From positions 72,059,737-72,123,736 of the forward strand of contig CM036170.1 of assembly GCA_020631735.1 (NCBI GenBank): a DNA stretch of 64,000 nucleotides. The letters are read 5' to 3'. The notes under the pieces are model-generated. The model did not search any database. It had not been told where the DNA came from and saw only the letters and a list, made by a program, of their open reading frames with translations. Made by a program: the position numbers and the translations under genes. The first letter of the stretch is position 1. The number at the start of each line of letters is the position of its first letter. Shown here piece after piece: positions 26,304 to 39,765 of the stretch. This stretch comes from Saccharum officinarum (Eukaryota; Streptophyta; Magnoliopsida; Poales; Poaceae).

Positions 26304-26740
26304 GCAGTACTGCAATGGAATGTTGAGAGACCTAGCTCTCCATTTTTGCGCTCCTGTCCGATCTAGTTGATCTAGTTGCTTTTGCAAACAAAGAAACGTG
26401 GATCACAGATGCAAGTGGAATAGATTTCTTAGTCTTTCACTAGCTATCTTGAGGGAGCAATGAACAACAAATGTCGACCAGTATTATGATCGCACATGAC
26501 AATTGATGCTGTGTGCCCTTTTATCTCGTGCCCTTTGTGGGAAATATGTTGCTACTTGTGAATAACAGGACTAAACATTTTGTTAGTTTTCCGCAGACTG
26601 AACAAAGTTTTGATGCGAACATTACATGGTGATGAGTTGCAATGATATTTGCATTTCAAGCTGATTCGCATTAGTAATCGGCATAATCTTCTGTGTCATG
26701 CCGCGCAATACTGACATATCTTTGCCATGTTTAGAGGTAG

Positions 26741-26808
26741 CCATCGGCTCCCTCTCCAAAAGCTCATTGAAAAAAAAAACCATCGGCTCCCTCTCCAAAA
26801 GCTCATTG
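26741..26808. repeat. Two-unit 29-bp direct repeat around an A-tract
   Basis: CCATCGGCTCCCTCTCCAAA... occurs at 26741-26769 and 26780-26808 with ten A bases between, suggesting a local duplication or a small retroposition event. Confidence 0.8.
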
Positions 26809-26904
26809 GGGGAAATATCCTAGGTAAACTGATGATTATGCTAAGTGAATAAAATAAATGCTGATGATTATGTGGACCTCTAATTTTGCCTTTCTTTAAT
26901 ACTA

Positions 26905-27021
26905 CACTCTGTTCTAAATTATAAGCTTTTCTGTCTTTTGATATGTATCTAGATATATACTGTCTACATATAAAGTAAAAGTGCAAAAGCTAGAATGACT
27001 TAAATTTTGGAACAGGCAGAA
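26905..27021. mobile_element. Decayed Stowaway-type MITE
   Basis: CTCTGTTCTAAATTATAAG at the left and CTTAAATTTTGGAACAG at the right are the familiar grass Stowaway ends, with TA on both flanks. The termini are degenerate. Confidence 0.65.
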
Positions 27022-28079
27022 TACTAGTTTCTAATAATGAGGTTTCTAAAACTCAAAAGACCGGTACGAGTGAGGTTTATCATGCGATTATTTCAGATTA
27101 TTACAAACTGTTGAATAACTATTTTCCTTTTTTGGTGCGGGACCTTTCCTAACACTGACACTGGTATGACGCTTAGCCTTGCTACGTAGCGCGTATGGTG
27201 GAGAGTGGAGAGGATGGCTCCGGCGATGGCGACGGCGAGGTGCCGTGGCGGCGCTAGGGCAAACGAGACGGAGAGAGAGAGAGAGAGTTAGGGCACCAGG
27301 CTCCTAAGGGTGTCAAGATAACACAATCCCAGGCTATCCCATTAAGTTTCAAAGTATGACTCTTATACAATTGGACTCAACCTCCTGAAGCTATAATTAA
27401 GGAAACTCTAAATCGAAACAAATCTAATCCAACTGACTCAACCCAAAGACTCGGCCCGTGGCCGGTGGTGACCGCCGCACCCAACACATGCGCACGGTCA
27501 GCCACTTTGCTCCTTGGCCGGGCGCTTATACATCTTGCCGACCATAACAGACACACCATTCATCACATTCAGATTTGCAACTGCCAGAATACCTTTTTAT
27601 CAGTCTGAAACTCTGAATAACGTCTGTAATCAGAACATACTATGCAAGATACGGAAAGTAAGCATTGCACAGCCGACCAAAAACGCACAGCAAGATGGCT
27701 TAAAAATTATGGACCGAGGACAGGTAGCAACCAGTTTTCTTTATGAAAAAACTTGAGTCACAATATCATACTTCATGATAGTTAGTGAACATAATTATAG
27801 CTGCAGTGATGCAAATACAAGAGTAAAAGCGTGGATGCTTCTTAAAAAAATGTCTCCAATAATCTAGAGCTAACTAAATCAAAATTTTAATAATCATTAA
27901 ATAGTACAAAAAGCAAAAGATTAAAATGGACTTAAGAAATAGTCTCACAAATTTCACGATGCATCTCTCTCTCATAGTCATGGGATGTTTAAGGTTGCTT
28001 GCTACAATTTTCCTCTCCTTTATATTTATTAGCTTAGAGCTAATGCTAACTCATATTTTCGGAGACGTCCTAATCCTAT

Positions 28080-28733
28080 TATTCCCCCTGATAAGAAGAT
28101 TAGTGAAACAAAGTCAAGCGTATTTTTCTCTAGCAATACAGAAACTGATATGAAAGCTGAGGTATGTGAAACTTTGAATATAATGACCGAATCTTTAAGT
28201 GACAAGTATTTGAGGCTGCCGGCCCTGGTGGGAGCAGACCGAAGCTATTGTTTTGGTCACCTAATTGACCGAGTTGCTATGAGAATAAATGACTGGAAGG
28301 AGAAGACTCTAGGTATGGGCAGTAAAGAGATCCTTATAAAATTCATTGCTCAAGCAATGCGGTATTTGTGATGATGGTGTTTAAAATTCCGAAAAACATT
28401 TGCAAAGGAATAACAGACGCCATATCGCAGTTCTGGTGGGGTGATGACAATAATGATAAGAGGATTTATTGGCAACAATGGTGGAGATTGTGTATGCCGA
28501 AAGGAAAGGGAGGGATGGGTTTCAGAGACTTACAGTCTTTCAACAAAGCTATGTTATCAAAGCAAGTTTGGAGACTACTCAGTGAACCTGATTCCTTGTG
28601 TGCTAGAGTACTAAGGGCCCGTTACTATCCTAATGGCAAGCTTTTGAAAGCCTGAATGAGGAGTGGCCGCTCGTATACATGGCAGAGTATTTTAGCGGAC
28701 CTCGATTCTTTCAAACAAGGATATATTTGGAGA
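28080..28733 (+). mobile_element. L1-type LINE, first piece (reverse transcriptase C-terminal part)
   Basis: Translations read AVFFS-like motifs, then AEVCETLNIMTESLSDKYL, a GADRSYCFGHLIDRV block and [18 protein letters not shown], ending [19 protein letters not shown]. This is the C-terminal reverse transcriptase/thumb region of plant L1 LINEs. Stops and at least one frameshift separate the blocks, and the 5' part is missing. GGAGA at 28729-28733 is the target copy left by the copia insertion that follows. The element resumes at 41173. Confidence 0.85.
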
Positions 28734-30239
28734 TGTAAGGGACCGTGACGCCTAAGAGGGGGGGGTGAATTAGGCAACTTAAAATTCTACTTCTAACTAA
28801 GGTATCTAATTTTACGTAGTCAAAACCTATACAAGAAAGTAATCTATCTAAATGTGCAACTACGATTTTGCTAGGTGTGTTGCTATCTTTACCACAAAAG
28901 AGTTATGCAATCTAGGTTCCAATCCTATCAACTAAGCTAGGAAAGTAAAGCACATAACCAAGGTAGCAATATAAATATGGAAGGTAAAGATGAGGTAGAG
29001 ATGCAAACTTTCGTCGACGACTCTGGTATTTTTACCGAGATATCGAGAAGCGCTCAAGCTTCCCCCTAGTCCTCGTTGGAGCCCCTCGCAAGGAATCCCT
29101 CGCAAGGGCCAAGCTCCTGGTCGGGTAACTTCGTGGATAGTCCCGGGCCTTCTCCATGGGCAAGTGTGTCTCCAGTGGTGCCTTCCGGCAAGCCTCTTCT
29201 GGACCGCTCCCCGCCATAATCATTGTCAAGCTTCCGGCTGAAACGCTGCGGGCCTTGTTCCCTTCGGTACACGGTGGTGGCCACACCACAAACACAGTTG
29301 GTGTGGTCTCGCAAGACTACAAGCCCCGCCGAGTACAAACACGGTGCGCGCAAGCACCTTGGGTTTAGAGGTATGCAAACCTCACAAGCAACTAGACCTA
29401 AGCCTAGAGCAAACGCATATGAGCGTGGTCTAACTAACCTAAGCACTTCGCAAAGCACCTACGCTAATCACCAAGTGATCTTTAACTCTATGCATGCGGA
29501 GAACACAAATGAGGTGTAGCAACACGCTCCTATCTTCCCTCAGCTCCCTCACATCCAAATGGCCGATTGGAGTCATATATATATAGGCCACAAGTGGAGA
29601 TATAGCCGTTGGGGCCGAGCTCCACGTTTCTGCGTGGGCACCGGACATGGCGGTGCCAGGCAACGGACAGGGCGGTGCCAACCACATCAGCTAGCCGTTG
29701 GTCACTAACAAACGACCGTTGGGGCACTGTTCACCAGCGCGGTGCACCGCCACCCTGAGGGCGATGACCAGGGCGGTGCCCAAGTCCCAACTTGCTGCTC
29801 TCTGGATAATTAGGGCGGTGGCACCGCCACCCCCTGTCCGGTGCACCGCCACCCATGGCAGTGACCAGGGCGGTGCACACGGTGCTGTCTGGTGCCCGCC
29901 TCTTTTCCAGCTGTAGCAACCCGTCTTTGGTGGCACTGCCACCCTTAGGGCGGTGCCCACTCAGCCACCGTTTGCTTCGTTTCTTCTCGTGGCTTCGTTC
30001 GAGCTTCGACATCTTTGCGTCTTGGACTCCTTGCTTCTCCTCTAGGCTGTCAACACCTCCTCCAATGTCTCTTTTGAGTGTTGATCAATTTCTTCATGTT
30101 CCAAAGTTGATCCAAGTCCGCGTTGCATCCTATTGAACTATAAAATAAACACTAGCAATCACGTTAGTCCAATTTAGTTGTGTTGATCATCAAACACCAA
30201 AATCCAAAGTAAATGGGCCTAGGGTCCATTTTCCTTATA
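28734..30239 (-). repeat. 3' LTR of the gag-only copia element
   Basis: About 1.5 kb, TG...TA (the terminal CA is mutated to TA). A segment at 29700-29960 is packed with GGCGGTG and its complement CACCGCC, including the hairpin GGTGGCACCGCCACC. Open frames on both strands here are composition effects. Confidence 0.85.
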
Positions 30240-31492
30240 ATCTCCCCATTTTTGGTGATTGATGACAACACGACCAAAGCAAGCAAATAATAATAGATGC
30301 AAAAAATTTAAAAATTATCTACTTGCTAGGATGCAATGCAAAGGCAAGTTTATATGATGCAAAAAGATGTGACTTGTGAAAAAACTTTGGAAACTTATCT
30401 TGTCCTTGCAAATGTCCCCAAGTGGCATTGTGGACTTAAGCCTCCCCTAACTCCATAATCCACTATTCTCCCATTCTCGGACCATTATCACTTGTAAGTT
30501 ATTATGATCAGACTTGCTTTTGGTCCTATAAATTCTCCCCCTTTGGAATCAAACACCAAAAAGGAAGACATTAGGAGCACAAGGGAGGGTCAAATTTTTG
30601 TGATCCTTTGTACGTGGAGTGGAATAGATCACAAAACTTGATTCTCACATTACATAGACTAAGCTCCCTCTAAATATATGCACACATATGGTGGAGGATG
30701 AATTATATGCATAATTGGCAAATTAATGCACATGGGAGTTTAATCTATATAATGCATGGAGAAAGCATATAAAAACCAAAATGAAATCAACATGATAATA
30801 TCGGTTTAGGAATACCAGATGTAGAAGCCAATTTGATTGACACCACTTGCAAGAGATGGTGGATTTTTGAAGCATGATGCTTATCTATGGGGACTCCATT
30901 TTCCTTGCAATGAGACTACTACACACATGATAAGCTTGAAATAGTGTTAGTCTCAAAGCATCCAACTTGTAGAGTAACCTCCCCCAAAATTGTGCATACA
31001 AGCATGGAATACTTGTAGGAGACATGTATGGTAATTTTAGAATAAAAAATACCACTTGAAAGATGACATCATATGAATGTGAGGGTCATTTTCAAAAATG
31101 ATATTCGGGGAAAATTATCTACAATTTGGACTTTGGCACATATTAGATAAAAAATTGTAAGACAAGCTATGTGCCGTGCTCCTAAACAATTTAAACCATG
31201 TAGGTTTGCTCCAAGGGTTAAGAGTGAAACCGAGCAACCCTACCATATGAAATACCTAGTGTACGCATGACAAAAGATTAAACATGCAAATGCAAACCTA
31301 GGCTTGAAAAGGAACTAGATGCTAATAGAAATTGCAAGAAATTTAAAACTAGTTACCTAACATGGGAAGGGGATTTTGGGTCCATAATTTACACTAACCC
31401 ACTTGGCAATTACCTTGTCTATCATGATGCACCCCATCAAATGCACCCAAACTGTGCCAAGTCTCCAAATTCCCCGTAGTCCATCGGACTTC
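30240..31492. other. Non-coding internal region of the copia element
   Basis: AT-rich sequence between gag and the polypurine tract, where an autonomous copia element would carry pol. No pol motif is visible in any frame. Confidence 0.6.
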
Positions 31493-33094
31493 TCACTTTT
31501 CCTTTGGGACCCAAACCTTCTTGGTGCTCTTCATGTTAGAAATGATCTCCTTTGGCACCCAAATGTGTTTGGCCTCTTTGTTGGCTTGCTTGTTCACCTT
31601 GATGGCCACCACCTTGTCATTCTTTTTCTTCTTCAAGAGGTAAGGTGTGGAGGCCTTCTTGTCCACCTTGTTGGTGTAGGTGTTGGAGAGCTTGCTTGTT
31701 TGCTTTTTGTTTTTCTCTTTCTTCTTTGTTCCTCCCCCATTCTTCACCTTGCACTCATAGGACTTGTGGCCTTCCTTGTGGCATACGTAGCAAATCACGG
31801 TTTGTCCTTCATCAAGCTTCTTCACTCCCTTGACGGTGTTATCTTGATGAAGTTGGGCTTGCTCCATCTTGCCTTTCACTTGAGTCAAGTCCTTGGTGAG
31901 GCGAGCCACTTCTTGCTTGAGTTGCTTATTCTCCATTGTGACCTCTTGTGAGTATGTTTCTACAACAACTTTCTCATAACAAACTTGGTCGCAAAAGGGT
32001 GAGTCTAAACATAAATCATTGCAAGAAGTAGAGGCATCCTCTTTAGGCATGTCAAAGATTGAACTTTTCTTTTTAGGTGCCTCAATGGGGGTTGTACCGA
32101 TGGCTTCAAGATTAGCAACTTTATTAGTTAGCTCATCACAATGTTCACACATGGTTTCCATTTTAGCAAGCAAACATTTATAAGCATCTTGTGAGCTAGC
32201 TAACTTTTCCTTTAATTTTTTATTTTTCTTTACAAGTTGCTCATCATTGATTGTGCATTCATTTTTGTTTGCACTAGCCTCAAGTTGCTCAATTTTAGTA
32301 GATAGCTCCATATTAAGATTAGAAAAGGTTTCATATTGTTCAAGCAAAGTTTTATAAGCTTATTGTAAGCTATCTAATTTTTCTTTCAACATTTTAAGCT
32401 TCTTTTGTTGACTAGTGCACACTATAGCAAAGTTAAGATTTTCTTGCACAGTTTTATCATAAGAAGGTAGCTCATCATCACTATCACTATCACTTGAGCT
32501 AGAACTTTCTGTACCTCGTGCCATAAGGCACACATGTGAAGTGCTTGATGATGAGTGCTTGTGACCGCTCCTCTTGTGTTGGGCTTCTTCTTCACTTGAA
32601 GAATCATCCCATGACCTTATTGATGTGAGGGCTTTGTCCTTGCACGTCTTCTTCTTTGTCTTGGGTGTGGACTTGTTTGGACAAACTTCCACAAAGTGCC
32701 CCAACTCGCTGCATCCATAGCATCCCTTCTTTCTTTGCTCATTTCTTTGATTGGTGAAGATGAAATCTTGAATTTGGATGGGCACACCCTTGACATTGAG
32801 CTTTTAGATCATCTTCTCCACCTTGTTGATAAGCTTGATAGATTCTTCATCAAGGTTAGAGGTGGAGGAGGAAGATTAATCATCATCACTTGATTCTTCA
32901 TCGTCATCATCATCATCATCATCCTCATCTTCTTCTTCATTCTTTGTGGGTTTATCAGGATTCTTAATGGGTTTCATCCCGTCACGACTGACTCTCCAAA
33001 CACCCAAATCTACCGCCTCAAGGTGACAAGGCATTCTAGCTTTATAGTAGGGGAAGTTAGTGCCGTCAAAGTGTGAAGGCCTAGAGGTATCCAT
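31493..33094 (-). pseudogene. Copia gag remnant with two zinc knuckles
   Basis: The N-terminal block starts MDTSRPSHFDGTNFPYYKAR (from 33094), typical of SIRE-type copia Gag, and runs into an acidic DE-rich stretch. The usual capsid core is not visible. Later blocks carry a CCHC knuckle (CYGCSELGHFVEVC, about 32700), a serine-rich acidic linker, a coiled-coil region and a second knuckle, CYVCHKEGHKSYEC (about 31760), followed by a lysine-rich tail. Stops at about 32800 and 32350 divide it into three frames. Probably non-functional. Confidence 0.8.
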
Positions 33095-33173
33095 CCCAAC
33101 CACTCTAAATAGCGTCGGCTCAATGGCGGTGAAGCCAAAGGTCCAAATTGAGCCAACCGGCTTTGATACCACT

Positions 33174-33621
33174 TGTAAGGGACCGTGACGCCTAAGAGGG
33201 GGGTAAATTAGGCAACTTAAAATTCTACATCTAACTAAAGCCTCTAATTTTATCTAGTCAAAACCTATGCAAGAAAGTAATCTATCTAAATGTGAAACTA
33301 CAGTTTTGCTAGGTGTATTGCTATCTCTACCGTAAAAGAGTTATGCAACTTAGGTTCCAATCCTATCAACTAGCCTATCAACTAAGCTAGGAAAGTAAAG
33401 CACATAACCAAGGTAGCAATATAAATGCAGAAGGTAAAGATGAGGTAGAGACGCAAACTCTCATCGATGACTCTGGTATTTTTACTGAGGTATCGAGAAG
33501 CGCTCAAGCTTCCCCCTAGTCCTCGTTGGAGCCCCTCGCAAGGGCCAAGCTCCCAGTTGGGTAACTCCATGGATAGCCCCAGGCCTTCCCCATGTGCAAG
33601 TGGGTTTCTGGTGTGCCTTCC
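33174..33621 (-). repeat. 5' LTR of the copia element, first part
   Basis: Matches the start of 28734-30239. It is broken after CTTCC (33617-33621), the target duplication of the inserted element. The rest of the LTR resumes at 40147. Confidence 0.85.
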
Positions 33622-34042
33622 TGATGAGTACTGGCCCGATCTTCTGAGAGGTAACCGGTAAGTTCGATTTATGGAGATCTCGACGTTGGCGATCCGGCTT
33701 CAAATCAGACATGATTCGAACCCTGCAACCGTTACACCACTGCTTCGTTGGTTATCAACCAAGCACAACTTGATTGACCTCGCCAAGAAGGCTTTTCCTG
33801 CAAGCGAATCGAAGAGCACAAGCAAGAAGGTAAAAACACGCAATCTGAAATTGCAAATATGAATGAAGCGAATATCAATAGAGGGTTCAAGAACTTGGTT
33901 CCAAAGGACTAATTGACATAGTGGAGGAGATCAAGAACAGGGGCCCTGGATCACTGTAAAAGTATTTGTCACCACAGTTATAATAAACGATTCAGTTTCT
34001 CGATGGAAAACTAAACTCTAAACAAAACCCAATTGTCTAACA

Positions 34043-35805
34043 GCGGTTGCATGCTCTAAAGATTTGGAGACACTGCCTGCTGGGTAATGTGTGTAATCTC
34101 TTTATAGATCATAAGAGTCTCAAATACATTTTTACCCAATCTGAGTTGAACATGCGACAGAGAAGATGGTTAGAGCTGATAAAGGACTATAATCTAAACG
34201 TGCATTATCATCCCGGAAAGGCTAATGTAGTAGCAGATGCACTGAGCAGAAAATCACATGCTATTGATGTGCAACCGATGTTTGAAGAAGGGTTCAAATT
34301 GTTACATCCTGCTGTGTTGCATAATATTCAGATCAGTTGTACTCTGGAAAACCAGATCATTGAAGGTCAGAAGACAGATAAGGGAATCTTTCATATCAAA
34401 GAGAAGATGAAGAGGGAACCCACCAAACACTTTCGATTGGATGACCAAGGAGTGTTATGGTTTAAGGATCGCCTGGTGGTACCTAAGGATAGAGAGCTTA
34501 AGAATAAGTTGATGAATGAGACCCATCATTCCAAGCTATCTATTCACCCCAAAAGTAGTAAGATGTACCAAGATTTGCGACCCCGTTATTGGTGGACTAA
34601 GATGAAAAAGGAAATTACAGCATACGTTGCTCGTTGCGACATGTGTTGTAGAGTTAAAGCTCTTCACATGAGACCCGCAGGACTTCTGCAACCCTTGTCT
34701 GTACCCGATTGGAAATTGGATGATATAAGTATGGATTTCATCACTGGTCTTCCCACCACACAGAAGGGACACGATTCTATTTGGGTAATAGTATTTCGTC
34801 TCACCAAGACAGCTCACTTTCTGCCAGTTAAGACAACATTCCGACCACCTCAATATGCAGAAAAGTATATTGCTGAGATTATCCGATTACATGGTATACC
34901 AAAAACGATCGTGTCGGATCGTGGTTCACAGTTTACCTCTCATTTTTGGGAACATCTTCATAAAGGTTTGGGTACTAGTTTGATTCGTAGTACGGCTTAC
35001 CATCCATAGACAGATGGGCAGACAGAACGAGTTAATGCTGTACTTGAAGATATGCTTAGAGCTTGTGTACTATCATCCAGAGGCTCATGGGAATCCTGGT
35101 TACCATTGGCAGAATTCGCTTACAACAACAGTTACCAAGAGAGTATCAAGATGGCACCTTTTGAAGCTTTATATGGCAGGAAGTGCAGGACATCGTTAAA
35201 TTGGGTAGAGCCTGGAGAAAGAAGGTTTTATGGAGTTGATTTTGTAGATGAGGCAGAGAAGAAGGTCCGTATTATCCAACAAAACATGCAAGCTGCACAG
35301 TCTCGTCAGAAGAGTTATGCAGATAAGAGAAGGAGACCATTGGATTTCCAAGTGGGTGACTATGTCTATTTGAAGGTTACCCCAATGAAAAAGAAACGGT
35401 TTGGAATCAAGAAGAAACTGTCTGCTAGATATATCGGACCATACCAGATCATAGAGAAAAAGGTCCGTGGCGTACAAGTTGCAATTGCCAGAAGAGATGA
35501 GTTCGATCTTTCCTGTCTTTCACGTATCCCAGTTGAAGAAGTGTCTACGTGTTCCAGAGGAGAGAATAGAACCTCAGGGTATTCGGATCAAGACAGACTT
35601 GGAATATCGTGAACAACCAGTTCGAGTTCTGGATGCAAAGGACCGAGTCACTCGAAATAAAGTGGTAACAACCTACAAGATTCAGTGGAGCCATCATGAT
35701 GAGAGTGATGCCTCATGGGAAACGGGAGAATATCTTCAAACCGCGTATAAAGATTTTTACGATAAATGGTTCGTAACTCAAAATCTCAGGACGAGATTCT
35801 TATAA
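34043..35805 (+). pseudogene. Ty3/gypsy (Del/Tekay-type) pol remnant: RNase H, integrase, chromodomain
   Basis: Starts abruptly inside RNase H (LHALKIWRHCLLGNVCNLF, then NVHYHPGKANVVADALSRK). It continues with the integrase zinc-binding region (ARCDMCCRVKA) and the core: Asp in LDDISMDFITGLP, Asp in IVSDRGSQFTS, Glu in TDGQTERVNAVLEDMLRA. A chromodomain-like end follows (YKIQWSHHDESDASWETGEY). There is one in-frame TAG at 35007-35009, where the family has Gln before TDGQ, and one frameshift near 35470. Gag, protease, most of RT and the 5' LTR are missing. A purine-rich tract (AAGGGGGGAGGG) follows at once and leads into the 3' LTR. Confidence 0.9.
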
Positions 35806-35816
35806 GGGGGGAGGGC

Positions 35817-38800
35817 TGTAACACCCCTGGGTGTTAAGCATGCATTAGCATCCAAATCATTAGTCATAATCATATCATACATGGTTATCATTGCATGCAA
35901 TATAGACCCTTTTAAATTTAAAGTTGAAAAATAATTACTCAAAACCCAAATTCTGCATTTAAGTGCTAAAGAGTGGTGAAATTTTGTGTAGCTACAATTT
36001 TAAATAATCTAGAATAAATAAACATGATTTTTGGAGCAACTCTTGAATTCAAATTCCTTCAAATTTTGCTTTTAAAAATATTCTAGAAAAATGAATTTTT
36101 ACTTAAAAATTTAGCTTTAAATCCCAAATTCAAAATCTATTTAGAATTTTGAAAAGTGCCCTACATGAAAGTTGTAGAGAATTAAATTTTGAACAACTTT
36201 TATTTTGGGCAAAAGTTCTAAAAACCTCTTTTTCATCTTTAAATTCGAATTTGAAACAATTAGAAAAATTTGCAAATTATTTAGAAAAAGAAAAATGCTT
36301 TTCCTTCTTTAACGGGCCGCGGCTTCCCTTTCGGCCCACGAGCAGACGCCGGCCTGGCCCGCTTGCCCCGCTCCCCTCCCCGCGCGCGCGCGCCCGCGCC
36401 AGCGCGACGCCCGCGTCAGGGCTCGCCCGCCGCGTGGCCGCCGCTCGCCGCCTCCGGCGTACGGGTGGCGAGCCGTGGGCTCCACCAGCCGCGCCACGCG
36501 CCTTGAACCCGCGCCCGCTCCTCCCTCCTCAGCACGCCCTCCATTTCGCCCTTCTCGGCCTCGCACGAGCCGCAGCAGCCGCCGCTCCCGCCTCCTCGCG
36601 CCGCCGCCGCTCCGCCCGAGACGAACACCGCCGTTCCCGCTCCACGGCCGCGCCACGTCCCGATTCGTCTCGCCACCGGCTCCGCCACCTTCTCCTCTTC
36701 TCCGAACGGGGCTCGGTATCCCTTGTTCGACGACGGTGAGGCTCAATTTCTCCTTTTCCCGCGCGCGCCACCGTCGCCGGCCGCCGGGCTCGAGCTCCGC
36801 CACCGGCGCCCTCGATCCCTCCTTCTTCCCTTGATTGGCACTGTCGTGCTCGCCATCCTTTCGCGGAAGCCATGCGCGCTCGAGGTAGCCGCTCAGAGCC
36901 GGGGGTCGTCCGTTGGCCGACGGTGACCACCGCTTCGCCCCCGCGACGTTGGGACGCCGGCACCCGTGGCCGCGCCCCGCGCTTCGCCCCCCTCTCTGCT
37001 CTCTGGGCCAAACGGCCTTCGGCCGAACCACCGAACCGGGCCGCTTTTTTTCCCCGCTCGGCGCTCCGGCTGAAAACGACATTGGGCCGATGATTTCAAG
37101 TGGGCTGGCCCGTTAACGATTTCCAAATTTCGTTTTTGAATTTCTATTTTGTTTTGGGAAAAGAAAATACTTGGAAAATGTTTGTGTACAATTTATAGCT
37201 CCAAAAATTATGAAAAAAGTTTGAAATGTTACTCTTGAATAGATCTACAGTTTAAAAATAGCTCATGTTAATGTTGTGACACTTTGCTGTGCAAATTTAT
37301 TTAATTGCTATAAATGCTGATATCTTAGAAAATATGTAGTAAATAAAATAATGAAGGGAAAAATGTGATTCTTGTTGCTTTAATCTTTATTAGTGATGTA
37401 CTTTCTAGGAAAAATATTAGTGAAGCATGTTCTGTGAGAAATTTTTAAAGTGTAGTTCAAATGCTTTTAATTGATAATCTTTGTTATTTTTAGTAGAGAG
37501 CTAAATTTGTATAGAACATACATGTGATAATTTTTGTAGTATGTTAGTTTACTGTTAGTAACAGAGGAAAAATGTGAAATCTGTTGTTTGATACTTTTTT
37601 CTAGTACAAAATAATTTCATGCTCATTATTATGCTATAACTTGTTTATTTTGTACAAACAGTTTTACATAGGCAATTCTCATGAAAATTTAGCAGTAGGT
37701 TAGTTAGGGTAAGAGTAATCTACTGTAATTTTTGTAGATTTTTATCTACACCAGAAATAGGTGTTGCTGTGTAACCCTAGTTAAATAGGGAATAAAAGAT
37801 TATTCTTTATGAGAAATTAAGAGAAATAAAATATGTTTGGTGTATCTTTGAAGCATCATTATGCCTTGCTGATGTTATGGATGAGTTAGGTTGGTAAGCT
37901 TTGGTAGCTTAGGTTCACTTGTATGTGTAGATGATAGGCTAACTAATAGAAGGATAAGGTGCATGTTTTAGGGTACATGTTCTTGGATGACGTTGACTAC
38001 CTTGTAGAAGAAATAGTTATATTCAAACTGCTCATTTCATGTGCTCATCTGCATCGCATGTCATCAAAGCACTCCACCACAATCCGATGCATCATTCGCA
38101 TGGTTACTTATGCACTTGCATCATACAGGATCGCAGGAAGAGTCGCAGGTAGCAGTACAGGAGGAGCAGGCTTGGACGGATCAGCAGGAGCCCCAGGCAC
38201 AGGAGGTGCCCGAGGAAGAAGAGTCAGGCGAGGAGCTGCCAGAGTGCGTCGACCACCATCCTAGCTCGTTCGAAAGAGGCAAGCCCCGGAGCATTTTAAG
38301 TCTCCTATTTTATAAAAGTTATTCCTTACTACATGAACTATAGTTATATATATAGTTGCATTAAGTTATAGGAGTTGAGTGAAACCGTTGTTGCATTATT
38401 ACCTTGGCCACCGGATTATCTTTCACCCTGTTAGGTCAGGATCGAGTGAATTGCTTAGCCATGCTTAGACCGATAGAAGTCGGGTGATTTCCTGTCACCT
38501 GCGAGTTATAGGTGGATACCGGGTTATGGTTAGCTGTAATTGTGATCATAAAAAGTAACCAAGTGTTGATGGATAAATGAAGACCGGGCGGAGTCTTATA
38601 GGGTTTTGGACTATAGTGATTCCGTCTGTGTCGATTAAGGACCGATCGTTGCTCGTCCCTCTTGTCATGTTGAACGCATGCCTCATATTTAGCTGGCCGA
38701 ATAAAGTACCTTTCGACCGCGAAGCTAGTGACACTTTTTGAGCCGGGATAAACTCGGGTTGGCAGACTGGTGTTGAAGAGGGTGTAACGGGGACGCGAAG

Positions 38801-39765
38801 AGTGAGCCCAAGGTGCGTCCTGGCAGTCAGGCGGTCCTTGGGTAGTGCGATCCATGATTGTTATCCCGCGGCTTCTTGGAAAGTGTCATTGGTGATCTAC
38901 GCGACCCTGACGGGGGAAACAGGGTTTGTGTGAGGAATAAATCTCCAGTTGGATAGGAATTCGATTCGAATCGCCGTCGCTCCCGGTTAGTGAGCACTTG
39001 ACTCGAGCTATGACATCGTAGTAACATTAAAGGAACACTGATGGTTAAGTGAATGATGTTGGAAATGCTAAACCTGATATGGTAATCTAGATTGCTAATG
39101 ATGAATCAAGTGATTGTTCTAGCAATAGCTGCTTACCTAGTTTGAATAGGTTATACTAAAAGTGATGCAAAAAGTACTAGTTTAGTTTTTCATAACAACT
39201 TATGCTTTTCGCAAATAAGTCAAGCCAGTCCAATCTATAAAGCCTTGCATGATCCTTGGTGTCCTTTATTTCTGGTTTATGACGGGTAAGTCTAGCTGAG
39301 TACATTCTCGTACTCAGGGCATTGTTCCCATTGTTGTTGCAGATGGTCAGATGTACTATGGGTACTGCTCCAACTGTCTGTATCCGGCGATGGGCGACAA
39401 CTAGGACCTTGGGCAAGGGTCACTCTGTTCGTCTTATCTAATGCTTTTGTGGACCATGACTATCTACTGGCACTGTATTTGAACTAAGGGTGTGTGTAAA
39501 ACTACTTGCTTCCGCTATGTTATTTTGAACTGTGTTGTAATAACTTTTATTCCGAACTCCGATGTTCTCCACTTTTATCGTGAACTCTACGTATCATGTG
39601 AACTGTGGCTGCTAAATCAGTACGATCTTGGTTGTATGTTGGTTGGTTTGAAATCCCTCGTGATTTCACGGAATCTCAGGTTATACGGGTTTAAGTTTGA
39701 TAAATTAACCGCCTCGGTGGAAGATTTTCTTACTTAATCTCGTATAATTACGTTGATCCGTTACA
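35817..39765 (+). repeat. 3' LTR of the Del/Tekay-type gypsy element (about 3.95 kb)
   Basis: Begins TGTAACACCCCTGGG just after the polypurine tract and ends CCGTTACA. Long LTRs of 3-4 kb starting TGTAACA are typical of Del/Tekay chromoviruses. A GC island at about 36310-37090 gives several overlapping open frames on both strands that are not genes. The remainder is AT-rich. Confidence 0.85.

Larger units (their letters stand above)
26304..28079. other. ZC3H15 3' region and gene-free DNA with small repeats
   Basis: The 3' UTR follows the stop at 26301-26303. Further on are a two-unit 29-bp repeat, a decayed Stowaway MITE and a short GA microsatellite near 27270. The stretch 27120-28079 shows no gene I recognise. 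Confidence 0.5.

Noticed and set aside
31403..31951. 182-codon plus-strand frame rich in Leu/Val
   Set aside because: It is the complement of the lysine- and glutamine-rich copia gag, which is the real coding signal on the minus strand.
36309..37082. 257-codon minus-strand frame and several overlapping frames
   Set aside because: They lie in the GC island of a gypsy LTR, occur in all registers, and have low-complexity Arg/Gly/Ala composition.
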